61,768 bases of DNA from Bacteroidales bacterium (GCA_007118495.1 SKRM01000028.1:1-61768); one strand, 5' to 3'. Positions 6,942 through 15,547 are shown, counted from the stretch's first letter. Notes: generated by a model from the letters alone, not told the origin. Program-made: numbers and translations.

Positions 6942-8516
6942 CTACAATGACACAAAATCACGCAAAACAGAATTCTTAATACCTGACAGATAGCAGTTCC
7001 ACCAGTAATTAAAAACAAACCGACTGATATCCCGTTCAAAATAAATATCCCCGGTGGGGGATGTGTCTGCATTATCGGGATTCGATTCATGGTATATCAA
7101 TTTTCCCAGAGTATTGGCAATACCTGCGACCACACCACCGGTCTCCGGGGTAAAATCCAGCAAAAGGTCATTCCATTCCATATACAACGCTCCGCTTGAT
7201 TCTACATCATTGCCTGTAAATGAAAATACAGAGCTCTTGTGGGTTCCTTCTTCAACCTTAATGCCGGCAAGAGGATATAGGGCAGAATTGATGGTTTCAA
7301 ACCGGAATTCCGATAACGCTACGTCAGCAGTGTAACCGCCATTAATATCATTGAGATTGTAGATGAAATCGGCCCGAAGAATCGCATCATCAAAAATAGA
7401 TGTCTTTGCACCAATATGCATGATACTGTCCTTTTGCAGCGAGTCGGTGATATTTGTTATGTTTTTCAGGGTAGCTTCCAACCTGTTAAAAGGCACGCTT
7501 CCGGCGGCTTCGTGAAACCCGGATCCGGAACCATCATCCGGGAGTTCCGAATACAGAATATCAAATTCGCTGATATTTATTTCGCCGACAAATAAATCAA
7601 CCGGGGCCGTCTTAATCAACCTTGCTGGCATGGCCGGACGTTGTTCCTCATTAAAAGGGGGTCGCCGGTCACGGGAAACATCCATCATTCCATTATCAAT
7701 ATTGACCTGGGAAATCATCAACCCCCTCCTGCCATGTTTATTGTGTGTCCGCAAGCCTTTAATTTCAATATTGTCCAGGTGTGTTTCTATGCGATCGGTT
7801 TCAATATCAACATATTGGTAAAACTCTTCCTTGGGGTGATTTGGAAGCATTTTGATCTTCTCTATGCTGATGACATTCATGGGGCCGTCAAGCGAAATAC
7901 TGTCAATGTGAAAAGAATACAGATTTTGAGGAAAATAAACAGAGAGATTTGCGGCCTGAAGTGAGTGTTTTTCAAATGTAAGGTTTTCAAGGCCATTGCT
8001 GTCGTTATCAGGCAGCTCAACTCTCCCCTTAAAACGAATTTGTCCGGTCTGGATTTTCTGTTGGTAATTAGATACAAGTCCGGATTCTTCTACAATGCAT
8101 TTGGTGCTGAAATAAACACTATCCACCTGTAAACGCTTCATGTTGAATTTTTTTTGACCCAGGGCAATGAACAAAAGCGGCTTAAGGGAAATTTCAAAAT
8201 TGATAATGCCCGCTTCATAAACATGGTGACATTGCTTGGCAGCCCCATCTTCATTATACACATTGGTTGCTGCGTAAAATGAAATCTCAGGTGTCGACAC
8301 TGTGACGGGAAAAACGTTGAATTTTAGTTTTTGGACATGAACATCAATTACATCACCTGAAGCCTGGTCAAGATGACCACCAATAGCTTCCTCCAGTGAA
8401 TTTTCAACATAGCTTGTAAGGGCACTGCGAAGATATACCTGAACAAATAGAACGCCCAGCGCAAAAATCAGGACGGGGACTGCAAATACAACAAATCTTG
8501 TATGTTTTTTTTTCAT
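6942..8516 (-). CDS. AsmA/DUF748-like membrane-anchored protein
   Basis: A 524-residue protein with one N-terminal membrane anchor (about residues 8-28, VVFAVPVLIFALGVLFVQVYL), then a long beta-rich part expected in the periplasm. The start (short charged N-terminus, anchor, then SLEEAIGG and VHVQKLKFNVFP) and the near-C-terminal phrase FNYWWNCYLSGIKNSV resemble AsmA-like/DUF748-type proteins of Bacteroidetes, which belong to the bridge-like lipid transport group. The function is therefore inferred as envelope lipid handling. It is probably cotranscribed after the AI-2E gene, whose stop is 10 bp upstream of this start. Its 3' end lies 16 bp from the duplicated hydrolase scrap. Confidence 0.6.
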   Translation of the reverse strand: MKKKHTRFVVFAVPVLIFALGVLFVQVYLRSALTSYVENSLEEAIGGHLDQASGDVIDVHVQKLKFNVFPVTVSTPEISFYAATNVYNEDGAAKQCHHVYEAGIINFEISLKPLLFIALGQKKFNMKRLQVDSVYFSTKCIVEESGLVSNYQQKIQTGQIRFKGRVELPDNDSNGLENLTFEKHSLQAANLSVYFPQNLYSFHIDSISLDGPMNVISIEKIKMLPNHPKEEFYQYVDIETDRIETHLDNIEIKGLRTHNKHGRRGLMISQVNIDNGMMDVSRDRRPPFNEEQRPAMPARLIKTAPVDLFVGEINISEFDILYSELPDDGSGSGFHEAAGSVPFNRLEATLKNITNITDSLQKDSIMHIGAKTSIFDDAILRADFIYNLNDINGGYTADVALSEFRFETINSALYPLAGIKVEEGTHKSSVFSFTGNDVESSGALYMEWNDLLLDFTPETGGVVAGIANTLGKLIYHESNPDNADTSPTGDIYFERDISRFVFNYWWNCYLSGIKNSVLRDFVSL

Positions 8517-8526
8517 GCCTGATGAT

Positions 8527-9678
8527 TTAATTCAGGTTTTTTATCCGCTCATTGAATCGTTTTAATATTCTTTTAAACTTGCTCAATTGAATGGAGTGTC
8601 TCCTCATTCCTTCTTGCCCCAACAGAAAAGCATATGGATTCATAAAATCAATGTGCTTGAAGAGTATTCTTAAACTTGCAAGAAACGGAACAATAAGCAG
8701 CATACCCGGTATACCCCATATTATACTGGCAGCAACCAGGCCTGTAATAATAAAAAACGGATTGATGTTGACATTTCCGCCTACGATATTTGGGGTGAGA
8801 ATATTATTTTCAATAAACTGAATGATGATAAAAAGGATGACTACCTTGAATGCAAGAATAGGACTACCTTCCACCAGAAAGGCAAAGGTAAGTGGCACCA
8901 GACCTCCCAGCAATGTGCCAAAGTAAGGTATGAAATTGAACAATGCGGCTGTTACACCCAAAGGAATTGCAAATGGAAGTCCGATAATCAAAAGCCCGAT
9001 TGAGTTAATGAAAAAGAGAATGAAAACAACGATGAAGACCCCACCCAGGTATCGTACCATTACCGCTGCTATTTCGCGCAACATGATCACCATTTCTCCT
9101 CTTCTGGATTTTCCGGCCAGATGAAGCATGAAATACATAAATTTTGTACGGTAGTATAAAAACAAGAAAATATAGACAGGTAATAATCCGAATGCAACGA
9201 TGGTATTGGTGGTGGCAGAAAAGACGGTACCAAGTTGTTTTCCGCCTGCGTCAAAAGCAGATCCAACCTGGCTGCTGATGGTTTCTGCTATGTTGCTCGT
9301 GTCCATGCCAAAATACTGCCCTGCAATGACACTCATTTCGATTAGATTTTCAATGGCCTTGTCAGCCAGATCAGAAAAATTTATCGTTATGGGGGTAATG
9401 ATATGATAAGCCGCTATTGTAAATCCGGCCATTAAAGCAAGCGTGCCGAATATAACAATCAAAATGGCAAGAATGCGGGGTAAGCCCTTCATTTCAAGCC
9501 AATTTGCCAGCGGGTACCCAAGGTATGCCAGAACAAAGCCAAAAGCGATGGGATAAAGAAAATTGCGTGCTGCGATCAGGCCGTAGATAAAAAGAAAAAT
9601 GGCCAGTAAAACCAAGGCTGTTTGTTTGACCAGCAAATATCTTTTTTCTGCCTGGAGTTTTTGATTATTTTCTTCCAT
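8527..9678 (-). CDS. AI-2E family transporter
   Basis: A 383-residue polytopic membrane protein of PF01594 type. About eight hydrophobic segments are visible, with the family signatures LPVYIFLFLYY in the middle and the re-entrant region FNFIPYFGTLLGGLVPL, then QFIENNILTPNIVGG near the C-terminus. Members export small molecules; some (E. coli TqsA) affect AI-2, others are Na+/H+ antiporters, so the substrate is open. It is first in a two-gene unit with the AsmA-like gene. The genes upstream on this strand are decayed. Confidence 0.92.
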   Translation of the reverse strand: MEENNQKLQAEKRYLLVKQTALVLLAIFLFIYGLIAARNFLYPIAFGFVLAYLGYPLANWLEMKGLPRILAILIVIFGTLALMAGFTIAAYHIITPITINFSDLADKAIENLIEMSVIAGQYFGMDTSNIAETISSQVGSAFDAGGKQLGTVFSATTNTIVAFGLLPVYIFLFLYYRTKFMYFMLHLAGKSRRGEMVIMLREIAAVMVRYLGGVFIVVFILFFINSIGLLIIGLPFAIPLGVTAALFNFIPYFGTLLGGLVPLTFAFLVEGSPILAFKVVILFIIIQFIENNILTPNIVGGNVNINPFFIITGLVAASIIWGIPGMLLIVPFLASLRILFKHIDFMNPYAFLLGQEGMRRHSIQLSKFKRILKRFNERIKNLN

Positions 9679-9690
9679 GTCTTCGTAACG

Positions 9691-9851
9691 CTAAATTCGC
9701 CAAATAGAACCATATACAGCAGCAACAAGAGTCACTATCAGAAAAAATATGATCCAACTGACTGCTGGATGATCTGGGTGCCAAAAACTACAATCCCTAC
9801 CATTCCTAAAAATAACAATATGATGGCTGCTGTTCGTATAAGGCTGAGATT
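9691..9851 (-). pseudogene. decayed small two-helix membrane protein
   Basis: Read on the minus strand, one frame gives LIRTAAIILLFLGMVGIVVF and stops at about 9755; another frame then gives WIIFFLIVTLVAAVYGSI and stops at 9691. Each looks like a transmembrane helix, so a single frameshift near 9770 would join them into a protein of about 55 residues with two helices. The second helix resembles the DUF1328 (YtjA) pattern, which would suit a gene group that also has CsbD, but there is no convincing start codon. I regard it as a relic, with low confidence. Confidence 0.3.
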
Positions 9852-10140
9852 TAATTGTTAAACATACAAAAAATATCATTTCGAAAGTAAGGACATTGAC
9901 TCCGGGAAGTGTTACATAATTTGTTTGAAAATGTACGATATTCACACATTTGAATGTCCCAACAGAAATCCTTCAGACACTTCGGTTTTTTCTTTAACAG
10001 GGAATGTGCGAATAACGAAACTCTTCTCAATAATTATGTAAAACCTTACTTGATTAAGATCAATACTCTTAAATTGTAATAACAGGTTGTTTTTTTGCCG
10101 AAAATAAAGACAATCAGATATAAACCAGAGAAGTTCGCAA
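9852..10140. other. non-coding stretch, no gene supported
   Basis: Together with the relic next to it, this is the longest gap in the window. It is AT-rich. An ATG-initiated 41-codon frame (9954-10079) is present but has no recognisable features. It probably once held the first part of the histidine kinase whose tail starts at 10141, but no HisKA motif can be read in any frame. Confidence 0.5.
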
Positions 10141-10590
10141 ATGGATTTCATCTGTGAGTTCTTCAGGCCTGAGGCTGAGTGTAAAGGTCTTGGGGTTACT
10201 TGCCACAAAGATTTGCCATCAAACGAAGTCTTTGTCAGAACCGATCGTGAAAAACTATATGCCGTTCTGACCAATTTGGCCAAAAACGCCATTAAGTATA
10301 CTGATGCGGGAGAAATAGAACTTGGATACATCAAAAAGAGCGAAGTCATTGAGTTCTATGTAAAAGACACCGGTATCAGTATTCCGGCAGATCGGATTGA
10401 AGCGATTTTCGAGCGATTTGTCCAGGCCGATATCTCCGATAGAATGGCCCACCAGGGTGCCGGTTTGGGATTGGCCATCTCCAAAGCCTATGTGGAGATG
10501 CTTGGAGGAGAAATATGGGTTGAAAGTGAAAAAGGGAAGGGATCCACTTTTTATTTCACCCTGCCGCTTACAACTCACCCCGCCGACTGA
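10141..10590 (+). pseudogene. histidine kinase C-terminal fragment (HATPase only)
   Basis: 149 residues covering only the ATP-binding half of a sensor kinase: N box LTNLAKNAIKYT (Asn49), G1 box VKDTGISI (Asp76), F box IFERFVQAD, G2 box GAGLGLAISKAYVEMLGG, and the usual end STFYFTLPL. There is no phospho-accepting histidine domain and no sensor or membrane part. The last six residues (TTHPAD) are out of family and come from the transporter-gene remnant read in antisense. The ATG at 10141 is an internal Met of the former gene. A product could still bind ATP but could not phosphorylate itself in the usual way. Confidence 0.75.
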
Positions 10591-10607
10591 TCAATTCTTC
10601 CTTGATA
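10568..10607 (-). pseudogene. 3' remnant of a GPH sugar transporter gene
   Basis: On the minus strand this encodes IKEELISRRGEL followed by a stop, nearly identical to the last residues of the GPH transporter at 26488-27945 (IKEELIRRRGEL). At the DNA level, 34 of 39 bases match the sequence near 26488. Upstream of this the similarity vanishes, so only about a dozen codons are left. It abuts and overlaps the histidine kinase fragment on the other strand, marking a join of two unrelated genes. The several silent differences mean it derives from a diverged paralogue rather than a fresh copy. Confidence 0.65.
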
Positions 10608-10863
10608 TTGATATGGTATTGACAAGGCCTTTTACTAAAAAAAGGTACAAAAATAATATTCATTTTTAAGCAATACCTAATATTATGCAATACTTTAGTA
10701 TTTGTAAATATGTTGTCCCAAATCGTAAATAAATCGCAACATTTTTCATGTTTATAAATTTTTGTCATAATATTGAATCTTATTTTTATGTCACTGTGGC
10801 AATTCAATAAGCGGAAGCAGAAAAGCTTAAACAGAGTATGCACCATCCACAACCAACATTTTT

Positions 10864-11469
10864 ATGAAAAATAGTTACAAATTTCTGATTGTGTTGCTTT
10901 TACTTGCCTTGATCGGCAGCACCGCACATGCACAATTTCAAGAAGGAGATCGCTTTATAAGCACCCAGCTGACCGGATTGGACATTTCAAAGTGGACTTT
11001 TTCAATGGAAGGCGATTCTGAAAGTTCTGATTTTACCCAGATTGGGCTAAACCTTTCAGGTGGGCAATTTATTCAAGAAGATCTGGCCATTGTGGTTACC
11101 CTGGGTTTTCTGTCGGTTCAGCCTGATGATGGTGATGGTTTAAAAGCGTATTCGCTTACCGGTGGAGTTCGCTACCATTTTGGGGGTCCTTTTTTTGGAG
11201 GAGCAGGACTGAATTACAGTAAAATTGATCTTGACAACGGTTCAAGCACAGCAAATGCCATGATGTTTGCACTTGAAGGAGGCTATTCATACTTTATTAC
11301 TGAAAGGCTTGCCGTTGAGCCAGGAGTAAACTATGCTATCAAATTTGCCGGTAAGATAAAAACAGGTGATAATGATGATATCTGGCTCAAAACTGACCCA
11401 GCCTCAGACGGTATTGGGTTTGACTTGAAGCGAATGGGTTTAACCGTTGGGATTACTTTCTTTTTCTGA
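10864..11469 (+). CDS. outer-membrane beta-barrel protein
   Basis: A 201-residue protein with a classical signal peptide (FLIVLLLLALIGSTAHAQ, cleavage after Ala) and a mature part of alternating beta strands ending in FFF, a typical outer-membrane C-terminus. Repeated patterns such as GGVRYHFGGPFFGGAGLNY and LEGGYSYFITERLAVEPGV place it with the OmpW/OMP_b-brl small-barrel class (8 strands by length). The gap before it (10591-10863) is AT-rich and probably carries the promoter for this gene and perhaps for the ACP gene 26 bp downstream. Whether it serves the following biosynthetic genes is unknown. Confidence 0.82.
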   Translation: MKNSYKFLIVLLLLALIGSTAHAQFQEGDRFISTQLTGLDISKWTFSMEGDSESSDFTQIGLNLSGGQFIQEDLAIVVTLGFLSVQPDDGDGLKAYSLTGGVRYHFGGPFFGGAGLNYSKIDLDNGSSTANAMMFALEGGYSYFITERLAVEPGVNYAIKFAGKIKTGDNDDIWLKTDPASDGIGFDLKRMGLTVGITFFF

Positions 11470-11495
11470 TTTGAATACCTAAAATACCAATACGA

Positions 11496-11861
11496 ATGAC
11501 TGTTGAAAGCAAATTAAGAGAGCTGCTGATGCCCGTTTTGGGTCTTACATCGGTGGATGAAATACAGCCTGATCACGCGCTGGTAAATGATCTGGGTGCA
11601 GAAAGCATCGATTTTGTAGAAATACTCTATGCCATTGAAACCAATTTTGGTGTAAAGATCAGTGTTCAGGAAATCTCCATGACCGATTACGGAGCCCAGG
11701 CTGCAGAGGATGGGGTGCTAACAGCAGAACTGGCCAAACAACTGAATGCTGATTTCAATACGGACCGCTTTCAACCGGGACAAACTGCCCGTGAATTATT
11801 CGAAACTTTCACCGTGCGTGAATTGGGAATAGTTATTCAGCGCAAAATGAACGAGCATTAA
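11496..11861 (+). CDS. acyl carrier protein, extended form
   Basis: 121 residues; ordinary ACPs have about 80. The phosphopantetheine site is clear: NDLGAESIDFVEI with Ser37. Helix II and the YAIETNFGVKIS segment are normal, but about 25-30 residues (roughly 62-92, DYGAQAAEDGVLTAELAKQL) lie between helix II and the C-terminal helix (FTVRELGIVI). It carries the growing acyl chain for the dehydratase, ketosynthase and ketoreductase encoded next to it; the stop and the next start are only about 11 bp apart. It is likely a dedicated ACP for a special product rather than the housekeeping one. Confidence 0.9.
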   Translation: MTVESKLRELLMPVLGLTSVDEIQPDHALVNDLGAESIDFVEILYAIETNFGVKISVQEISMTDYGAQAAEDGVLTAELAKQLNADFNTDRFQPGQTARELFETFTVRELGIVIQRKMNEH

Positions 11862-11872
11862 AGCAGTTGACG

Positions 11873-12352
11873 GTGAGATTTTATTTGATAGACAGGGTCA
11901 ACGAGGTTTGCCCTGAAAAGTACATTGAGGCCGTGAAATGCATCTCCATGAGCGAGGATGTATTCAATGAGCATTTTCCCGGGTATCCCCTCTTTCCTGG
12001 CTCACTGATCCTGGAAGGGCTGGCCCAGATGAGCGGCTTATTTCTGGAGTTCTGCCTGAAGCGGCGGGGAATGAAGGCAAAACGCGCTACCCTGACCCTG
12101 GTGACCCGCATGAAATTCCGTGCAGCGGTCAGACCCGGTGACCGTTTAATATACCGGGGTAGGGTGAAAGTGTTTTATCCGGATGATGGTTATGCGGTAA
12201 TGAAGGTTGAAGCCAGGTGTGATGAGAAACTGTATGCTGAAGGCGAGTTGATGTTTGGTTTTCTTGATGTGATGAACGATGAAATGGAACAAGCCACCGA
12301 ATCCTTGATGAAGATGGCTTTTACGAACGCAAAAATCGTAGAAAACAGGTGA
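11873..12352 (+). CDS. FabZ-like 3-hydroxyacyl-ACP dehydratase
   Basis: A hot-dog fold protein of 159 residues if the GTG at 11873 is used (MRFYLID is a usual family start); a TTG at 11867 is possible. The active-site signature HFPGYPLFPGSLILEGLAQ contains His34 and Glu48, 14 residues apart as in FabZ. It would dehydrate the beta-hydroxyacyl-ACP made by the KR encoded three genes downstream. The stop overlaps the next start (GTGA at 12349), implying coupled translation. Confidence 0.88.
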   Translation: MRFYLIDRVNEVCPEKYIEAVKCISMSEDVFNEHFPGYPLFPGSLILEGLAQMSGLFLEFCLKRRGMKAKRATLTLVTRMKFRAAVRPGDRLIYRGRVKVFYPDDGYAVMKVEARCDEKLYAEGELMFGFLDVMNDEMEQATESLMKMAFTNAKIVENR

Positions 12353-12930
12353 AGGTAATCTATAAGAAATATGCTGCCTCACAGGATATCCCTGTGTTTG
12401 ATTATGTGACCAAACGAAAGTTGACCAAATATCATACCCGCGAAACCATGGCTGCCATGGTGGCCATGGGGGAACTTTACAAAGATCAGAAGCCTCCTGC
12501 TGATATGCCCTTTTTCTACTCGACTGGAGAATTGGAATACCTCGACTATTACAGGGAGTTGGCCATGTCATTTACAGAAGAGGAGCGAAATACCCCTTTT
12601 ACAGGGTTGTTTGCTGTTGACAAAGCCATGCCCCGGATGTCACCCCTTGATCAATTCAAGATTATGCGGAACATGACGCAATGCCTCATATCCATAGAAT
12701 ATGGGTTAAAGGGAGACAATGCCCTGTTTCTGGATTCGCTGCAGGGTTTGCTGCTCGCTGTCAAAATCAGCGATTATGACGGTCCTGTTCTTATTGGTGC
12801 TGGCAAACTTTATTCAGATGGTAGTACAGCATGCGGTTTTGCAGAGATGCTGCCCGATGAGTTGACCAATTTCTCTATGGTATCGCCCCACGATGACCCC
12901 CTGGTATTTTTTAAACAAAACATCCAATAG
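12349..12930 (+). CDS. KS-like (chain-length-factor type) protein
   Basis: 193 residues, about half a ketosynthase. It looks like the Ketoacyl-synt_2 (PF13723) type of stand-alone beta-ketoacyl synthase N-terminal protein found in aryl-polyene and related clusters. The segment that should carry the active cysteine reads DNALFLDSLQGLLLA, with no Cys at the nucleophile place, so it is not expected to condense chains itself. Partners of this type may pair with the true KS to set chain length. The GTG start overlaps the dehydratase stop; the KS gene follows after 2 bp. Confidence 0.72.
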   Translation: MKVIYKKYAASQDIPVFDYVTKRKLTKYHTRETMAAMVAMGELYKDQKPPADMPFFYSTGELEYLDYYRELAMSFTEEERNTPFTGLFAVDKAMPRMSPLDQFKIMRNMTQCLISIEYGLKGDNALFLDSLQGLLLAVKISDYDGPVLIGAGKLYSDGSTACGFAEMLPDELTNFSMVSPHDDPLVFFKQNIQ

Positions 12931-12932
12931 CG

Positions 12933-14135
12933 ATGCGTGTTGTCATTACAGGTCTTGGTGTAAAGTCACCGTTGGGCTGCAACCTGAATGAAGTTTTTGA
13001 AAGTATTAAAACCGGCAAACCCTGTGTCGGGGCTTTAGAGAATATTGATGCCGGTGGTTTCCCCATGACTGCAGCCGGTGAGATACGCCAGCATGGAGAA
13101 GTGGTCAAAACACCTGGCAGTGTAGACAGAAAGATTCACTTTTTGAATCTGGCCATGGAGCAGATGCTGGCAGAACATAACATGTCAGACAAGTATTCGG
13201 GCAATGAGATGCTGATGAACCTGGGTACCGGACTTGACTACCTGGACAGCGAAAACTATTTTAATTCCAGGGAATATATGAAGCCCTTCGGCTCAGCGAT
13301 TGACTCCCACCAAAAGGCTGGTCGTTCAATGCGTGAGCTGGCGATAAAGTTCGGTATAAGTGGTGGTTGCAATATTTTCGTTGCAGCCTGTGCGGCATCT
13401 AGTCAGGCTGTCGGATTCTCCTATAAATTGTTAAAAAAGTCTTTGGCCAAAGCCGTTGTGACTGGTGGCAGTGACTCCATGACATCACACGCTGCTTATC
13501 TTGGTTTTTTTAAATTAGGTGCCATGGCACTGAGCGATGAAGGGCCAGCCACATGTAAACCTTTTGATCGTTACCGTACCGGTACGGTAGTGGGCGAAGG
13601 AGCTGTGACCATGACCATGGAAAGACTTGAATTCGCAACACCTGATCAGGTTATTATGGAAGTGCTGGGATATGGAAGTACGGCTGATGCATTTGCCATT
13701 ACAGATCCCGATCCTTCTGCTGATATGCTTGCCAGGTCAATCGAAATTGCGTTGAAAGATGCCGGTGTATCTCCTGATCAGATTGACTGTGCCCACTTGC
13801 ACGGAACCGGCACCCCAAAGAATGCACCTGCTGAATACCTGGCCCTGAAACGGGTGTTTGGTGACCGGGTAAAAGATTTGCCTGTATATTCAATGAAAGG
13901 ACAGATGGGCCACCTGATAGGAGCATGTGGTGCCATGGAACTGTTGGGTGTTGCTTATTCCCTGCTTTATCAGCAAGTGCCCCACACGGTTAATTTTAGT
14001 GAGTCTGATCCGGATGCCCCACTGTACGTTGTCAGCGACAAGCCATTGAGTATGCCTGTAACACATGTTTTGAAGCTTAATGCCTCATTTGGTGGACACA
14101 ATACAGCACTGATTCTGAAAAAATTTGAAGCATAA
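12933..14135 (+). CDS. beta-ketoacyl-ACP synthase (FabF-like)
   Basis: A 400-residue thiolase-fold condensing enzyme with a complete Cys-His-His triad: Cys153 in VAACAASSQAV, His290 in LHGTGTPKNAPAE, His327 in GQMGHLIGACGAME. It extends an acyl-ACP by two carbons using malonyl-ACP. The length is slightly below housekeeping FabF (about 410-415). With its 2-bp spacing to the preceding KS-like gene, a KS/CLF pair is likely. Its stop and the KR start overlap in TAATG (14133-14137). No malonyl transferase or starter ligase is encoded here, so malonyl-ACP must come from elsewhere. Confidence 0.92.
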   Translation: MRVVITGLGVKSPLGCNLNEVFESIKTGKPCVGALENIDAGGFPMTAAGEIRQHGEVVKTPGSVDRKIHFLNLAMEQMLAEHNMSDKYSGNEMLMNLGTGLDYLDSENYFNSREYMKPFGSAIDSHQKAGRSMRELAIKFGISGGCNIFVAACAASSQAVGFSYKLLKKSLAKAVVTGGSDSMTSHAAYLGFFKLGAMALSDEGPATCKPFDRYRTGTVVGEGAVTMTMERLEFATPDQVIMEVLGYGSTADAFAITDPDPSADMLARSIEIALKDAGVSPDQIDCAHLHGTGTPKNAPAEYLALKRVFGDRVKDLPVYSMKGQMGHLIGACGAMELLGVAYSLLYQQVPHTVNFSESDPDAPLYVVSDKPLSMPVTHVLKLNASFGGHNTALILKKFEA

Positions 14136-14839
14136 TGGAAAAAATTGTGATAACAGGTGCCAGTTCAGCTATTGGGATGGCCATCGCCCGCCGGTTGGCT
14201 GCTTTGGGGCGGCCCATGCTGCTTCATGTAAATAGCAAGCAAATGAAACCAGACAAGGAGCTGTCAAAAGCAGAGGTGGTGGTAGCGGATTTTACCAAAG
14301 AAGATGAATTGAATACATTTTTATCCCGGCTCGATGATGTATATATTTTGGTTCATGTGGCTGCCAGTATTGACACCCAGCTGCTGCCCATGATCAGTGA
14401 GGCATCCATTGACCGGATGATCTGCGTGAATATTTCGGCCTTCACCCGCATATGCCAGCGCGTGATCCCACCCATGGTTTCGCGAAGGAACGGAATCATT
14501 GTCAATGTATCGTCTGTGGTGGCTTCCAAAACTTACCGGGGTCAGTCGGTTTATGCGGGAACGAAAGCCTATATGGAAGCCTTTTCGCGGTCCATTGCCG
14601 CTGAATACGCAGCCAGGGGCATTCGGTGTAATTGCGTAGCTCCGGGTAGTATTGCCGGGGGATCACTTTCTTATCTGATGAAGAACATGGGTGACCGGAT
14701 CAAGGATGTGAATGCGTCAGGCAGGCTGGGTAGCCCGGAGGATGTGGCAGGTGCCGTTGCCTACCTGTGTAGTGCAGACGCTGCCTTCGTGAATGGCGAG
14801 GTGTTGCATGTTGATGGAGGACATTGGATTGGGCTATGA
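14135..14839 (+). CDS. FabG-like 3-oxoacyl-ACP reductase (SDR)
   Basis: A 234-residue short-chain dehydrogenase. Cofactor motif TGASSAIG (residues 7-14), catalytic Ser near 127 (VNVSS), Tyr140 and Lys144 in YAGTKAY, and the usual PGSIAGG and HVDGGHW end pattern. It would reduce the 3-keto group formed by the adjacent KS. It is the last gene of the run; the next gene, on the other strand, ends 51 bp away. There is no obvious terminator hairpin in that gap. Confidence 0.9.
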   Translation: MEKIVITGASSAIGMAIARRLAALGRPMLLHVNSKQMKPDKELSKAEVVVADFTKEDELNTFLSRLDDVYILVHVAASIDTQLLPMISEASIDRMICVNISAFTRICQRVIPPMVSRRNGIIVNVSSVVASKTYRGQSVYAGTKAYMEAFSRSIAAEYAARGIRCNCVAPGSIAGGSLSYLMKNMGDRIKDVNASGRLGSPEDVAGAVAYLCSADAAFVNGEVLHVDGGHWIGL

Positions 14840-14890
14840 TGCTAACAGGCTAAGTTTGTTCAGGATCATTTTCTTCAGGGCGACATCAGC

Positions 14891-15547
14891 CTAGGGGCTT
14901 TTCATCATCCGCTGAAAAAATGAATTATGCTCCTTCTCTTCTGCCATGGAACTTTCCGGTCCATGGCCAAAAAAAAATACCGTATCTTCAGGTAGGCTCA
15001 GGACTTCCTGTTTTAGGGTATGCATCAGTTGCAAGTAACCATCGTGTGAAAACCCAAGGCTGCCTTTGGTCAGTGTATCACCTGTAAACAGCCAATGTCG
15101 TGAAGGTTCGTAAAAACAAACTGAACCCATGGTATGTCCAGGCGTATGGATGACGGTCAGGTTTAACCCACCAAAAGAAAGTTGTTGACCCCCTGAAAAT
15201 GTCTTTGCTGCTGAAAGATCAGATCCATCAAGGTTCACCTTATGCAGGTGTGCATCATACTCGTTTTTACCCTGGTTTATTTCCTCCTTTTCATGGACGT
15301 AGATGTCAACTCCGTAGGTGTTGGAAACAAATCTCGTCCCGGCAATATGATCCATGTGTCCGTGGGTTAGCAAGATGGCCATAGGCTTAATATTCATCGC
15401 CTTGATAAAATCAGATAATATTTTTTGCTCTGCCACATGGTGGCATCCGGGATCGATTACGATACAGTGACCTGCCTGGTTCCAAAGAAGGAAGGAGTTA
15501 ACCTTTAACGGGTTGAAAATAAATTTTTTGAGCCGGATTCGCATCAC
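14891..15547 (-). CDS. metallo-beta-lactamase-fold hydrolase
   Basis: 218 residues with the full metal-binding set of the glyoxalase-II-like MBL branch: THGHMDHIAG, HTPGHTMGSV, FTGDTL and a C-terminal GHG. It is a cytoplasmic hydrolase, probably acting on thioesters or similar. It is the last gene of the long minus-strand operon; its start overlaps the nitroreductase stop by 4 bp. After its TAG the same frame stays open for 17 more codons to a second stop, without family support. A thioesterase-like role on the product of the convergent KS/ACP locus is possible but untested. Confidence 0.88.
   Translation of the reverse strand: MMRIRLKKFIFNPLKVNSFLLWNQAGHCIVIDPGCHHVAEQKILSDFIKAMNIKPMAILLTHGHMDHIAGTRFVSNTYGVDIYVHEKEEINQGKNEYDAHLHKVNLDGSDLSAAKTFSGGQQLSFGGLNLTVIHTPGHTMGSVCFYEPSRHWLFTGDTLTKGSLGFSHDGYLQLMHTLKQEVLSLPEDTVFFFGHGPESSMAEEKEHNSFFQRMMKSP

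Noticed and set aside
9954-10079. 41-codon ATG frame in the long gap
   Set aside because: Length is within chance expectation for AT-rich DNA and the product has no recognisable feature.
9942-10349. 135-codon minus-strand frame
   Set aside because: It runs antisense to the histidine kinase fragment, has no family features and starts inside the ATPase domain coding region.
10628-10645. CCTTTT...AAAAGG as a terminator after the kinase fragment
   Set aside because: The stem is almost wholly A/T with no G/C core, so it would be too weak.
14840-14890. 17 in-frame codons after the MBL gene stop (possible readthrough), and a TAAGTTTG promoter-like match
   Set aside because: The family ends before the TAG, and the promoter-like octamer lies between two convergent genes with nothing to transcribe.
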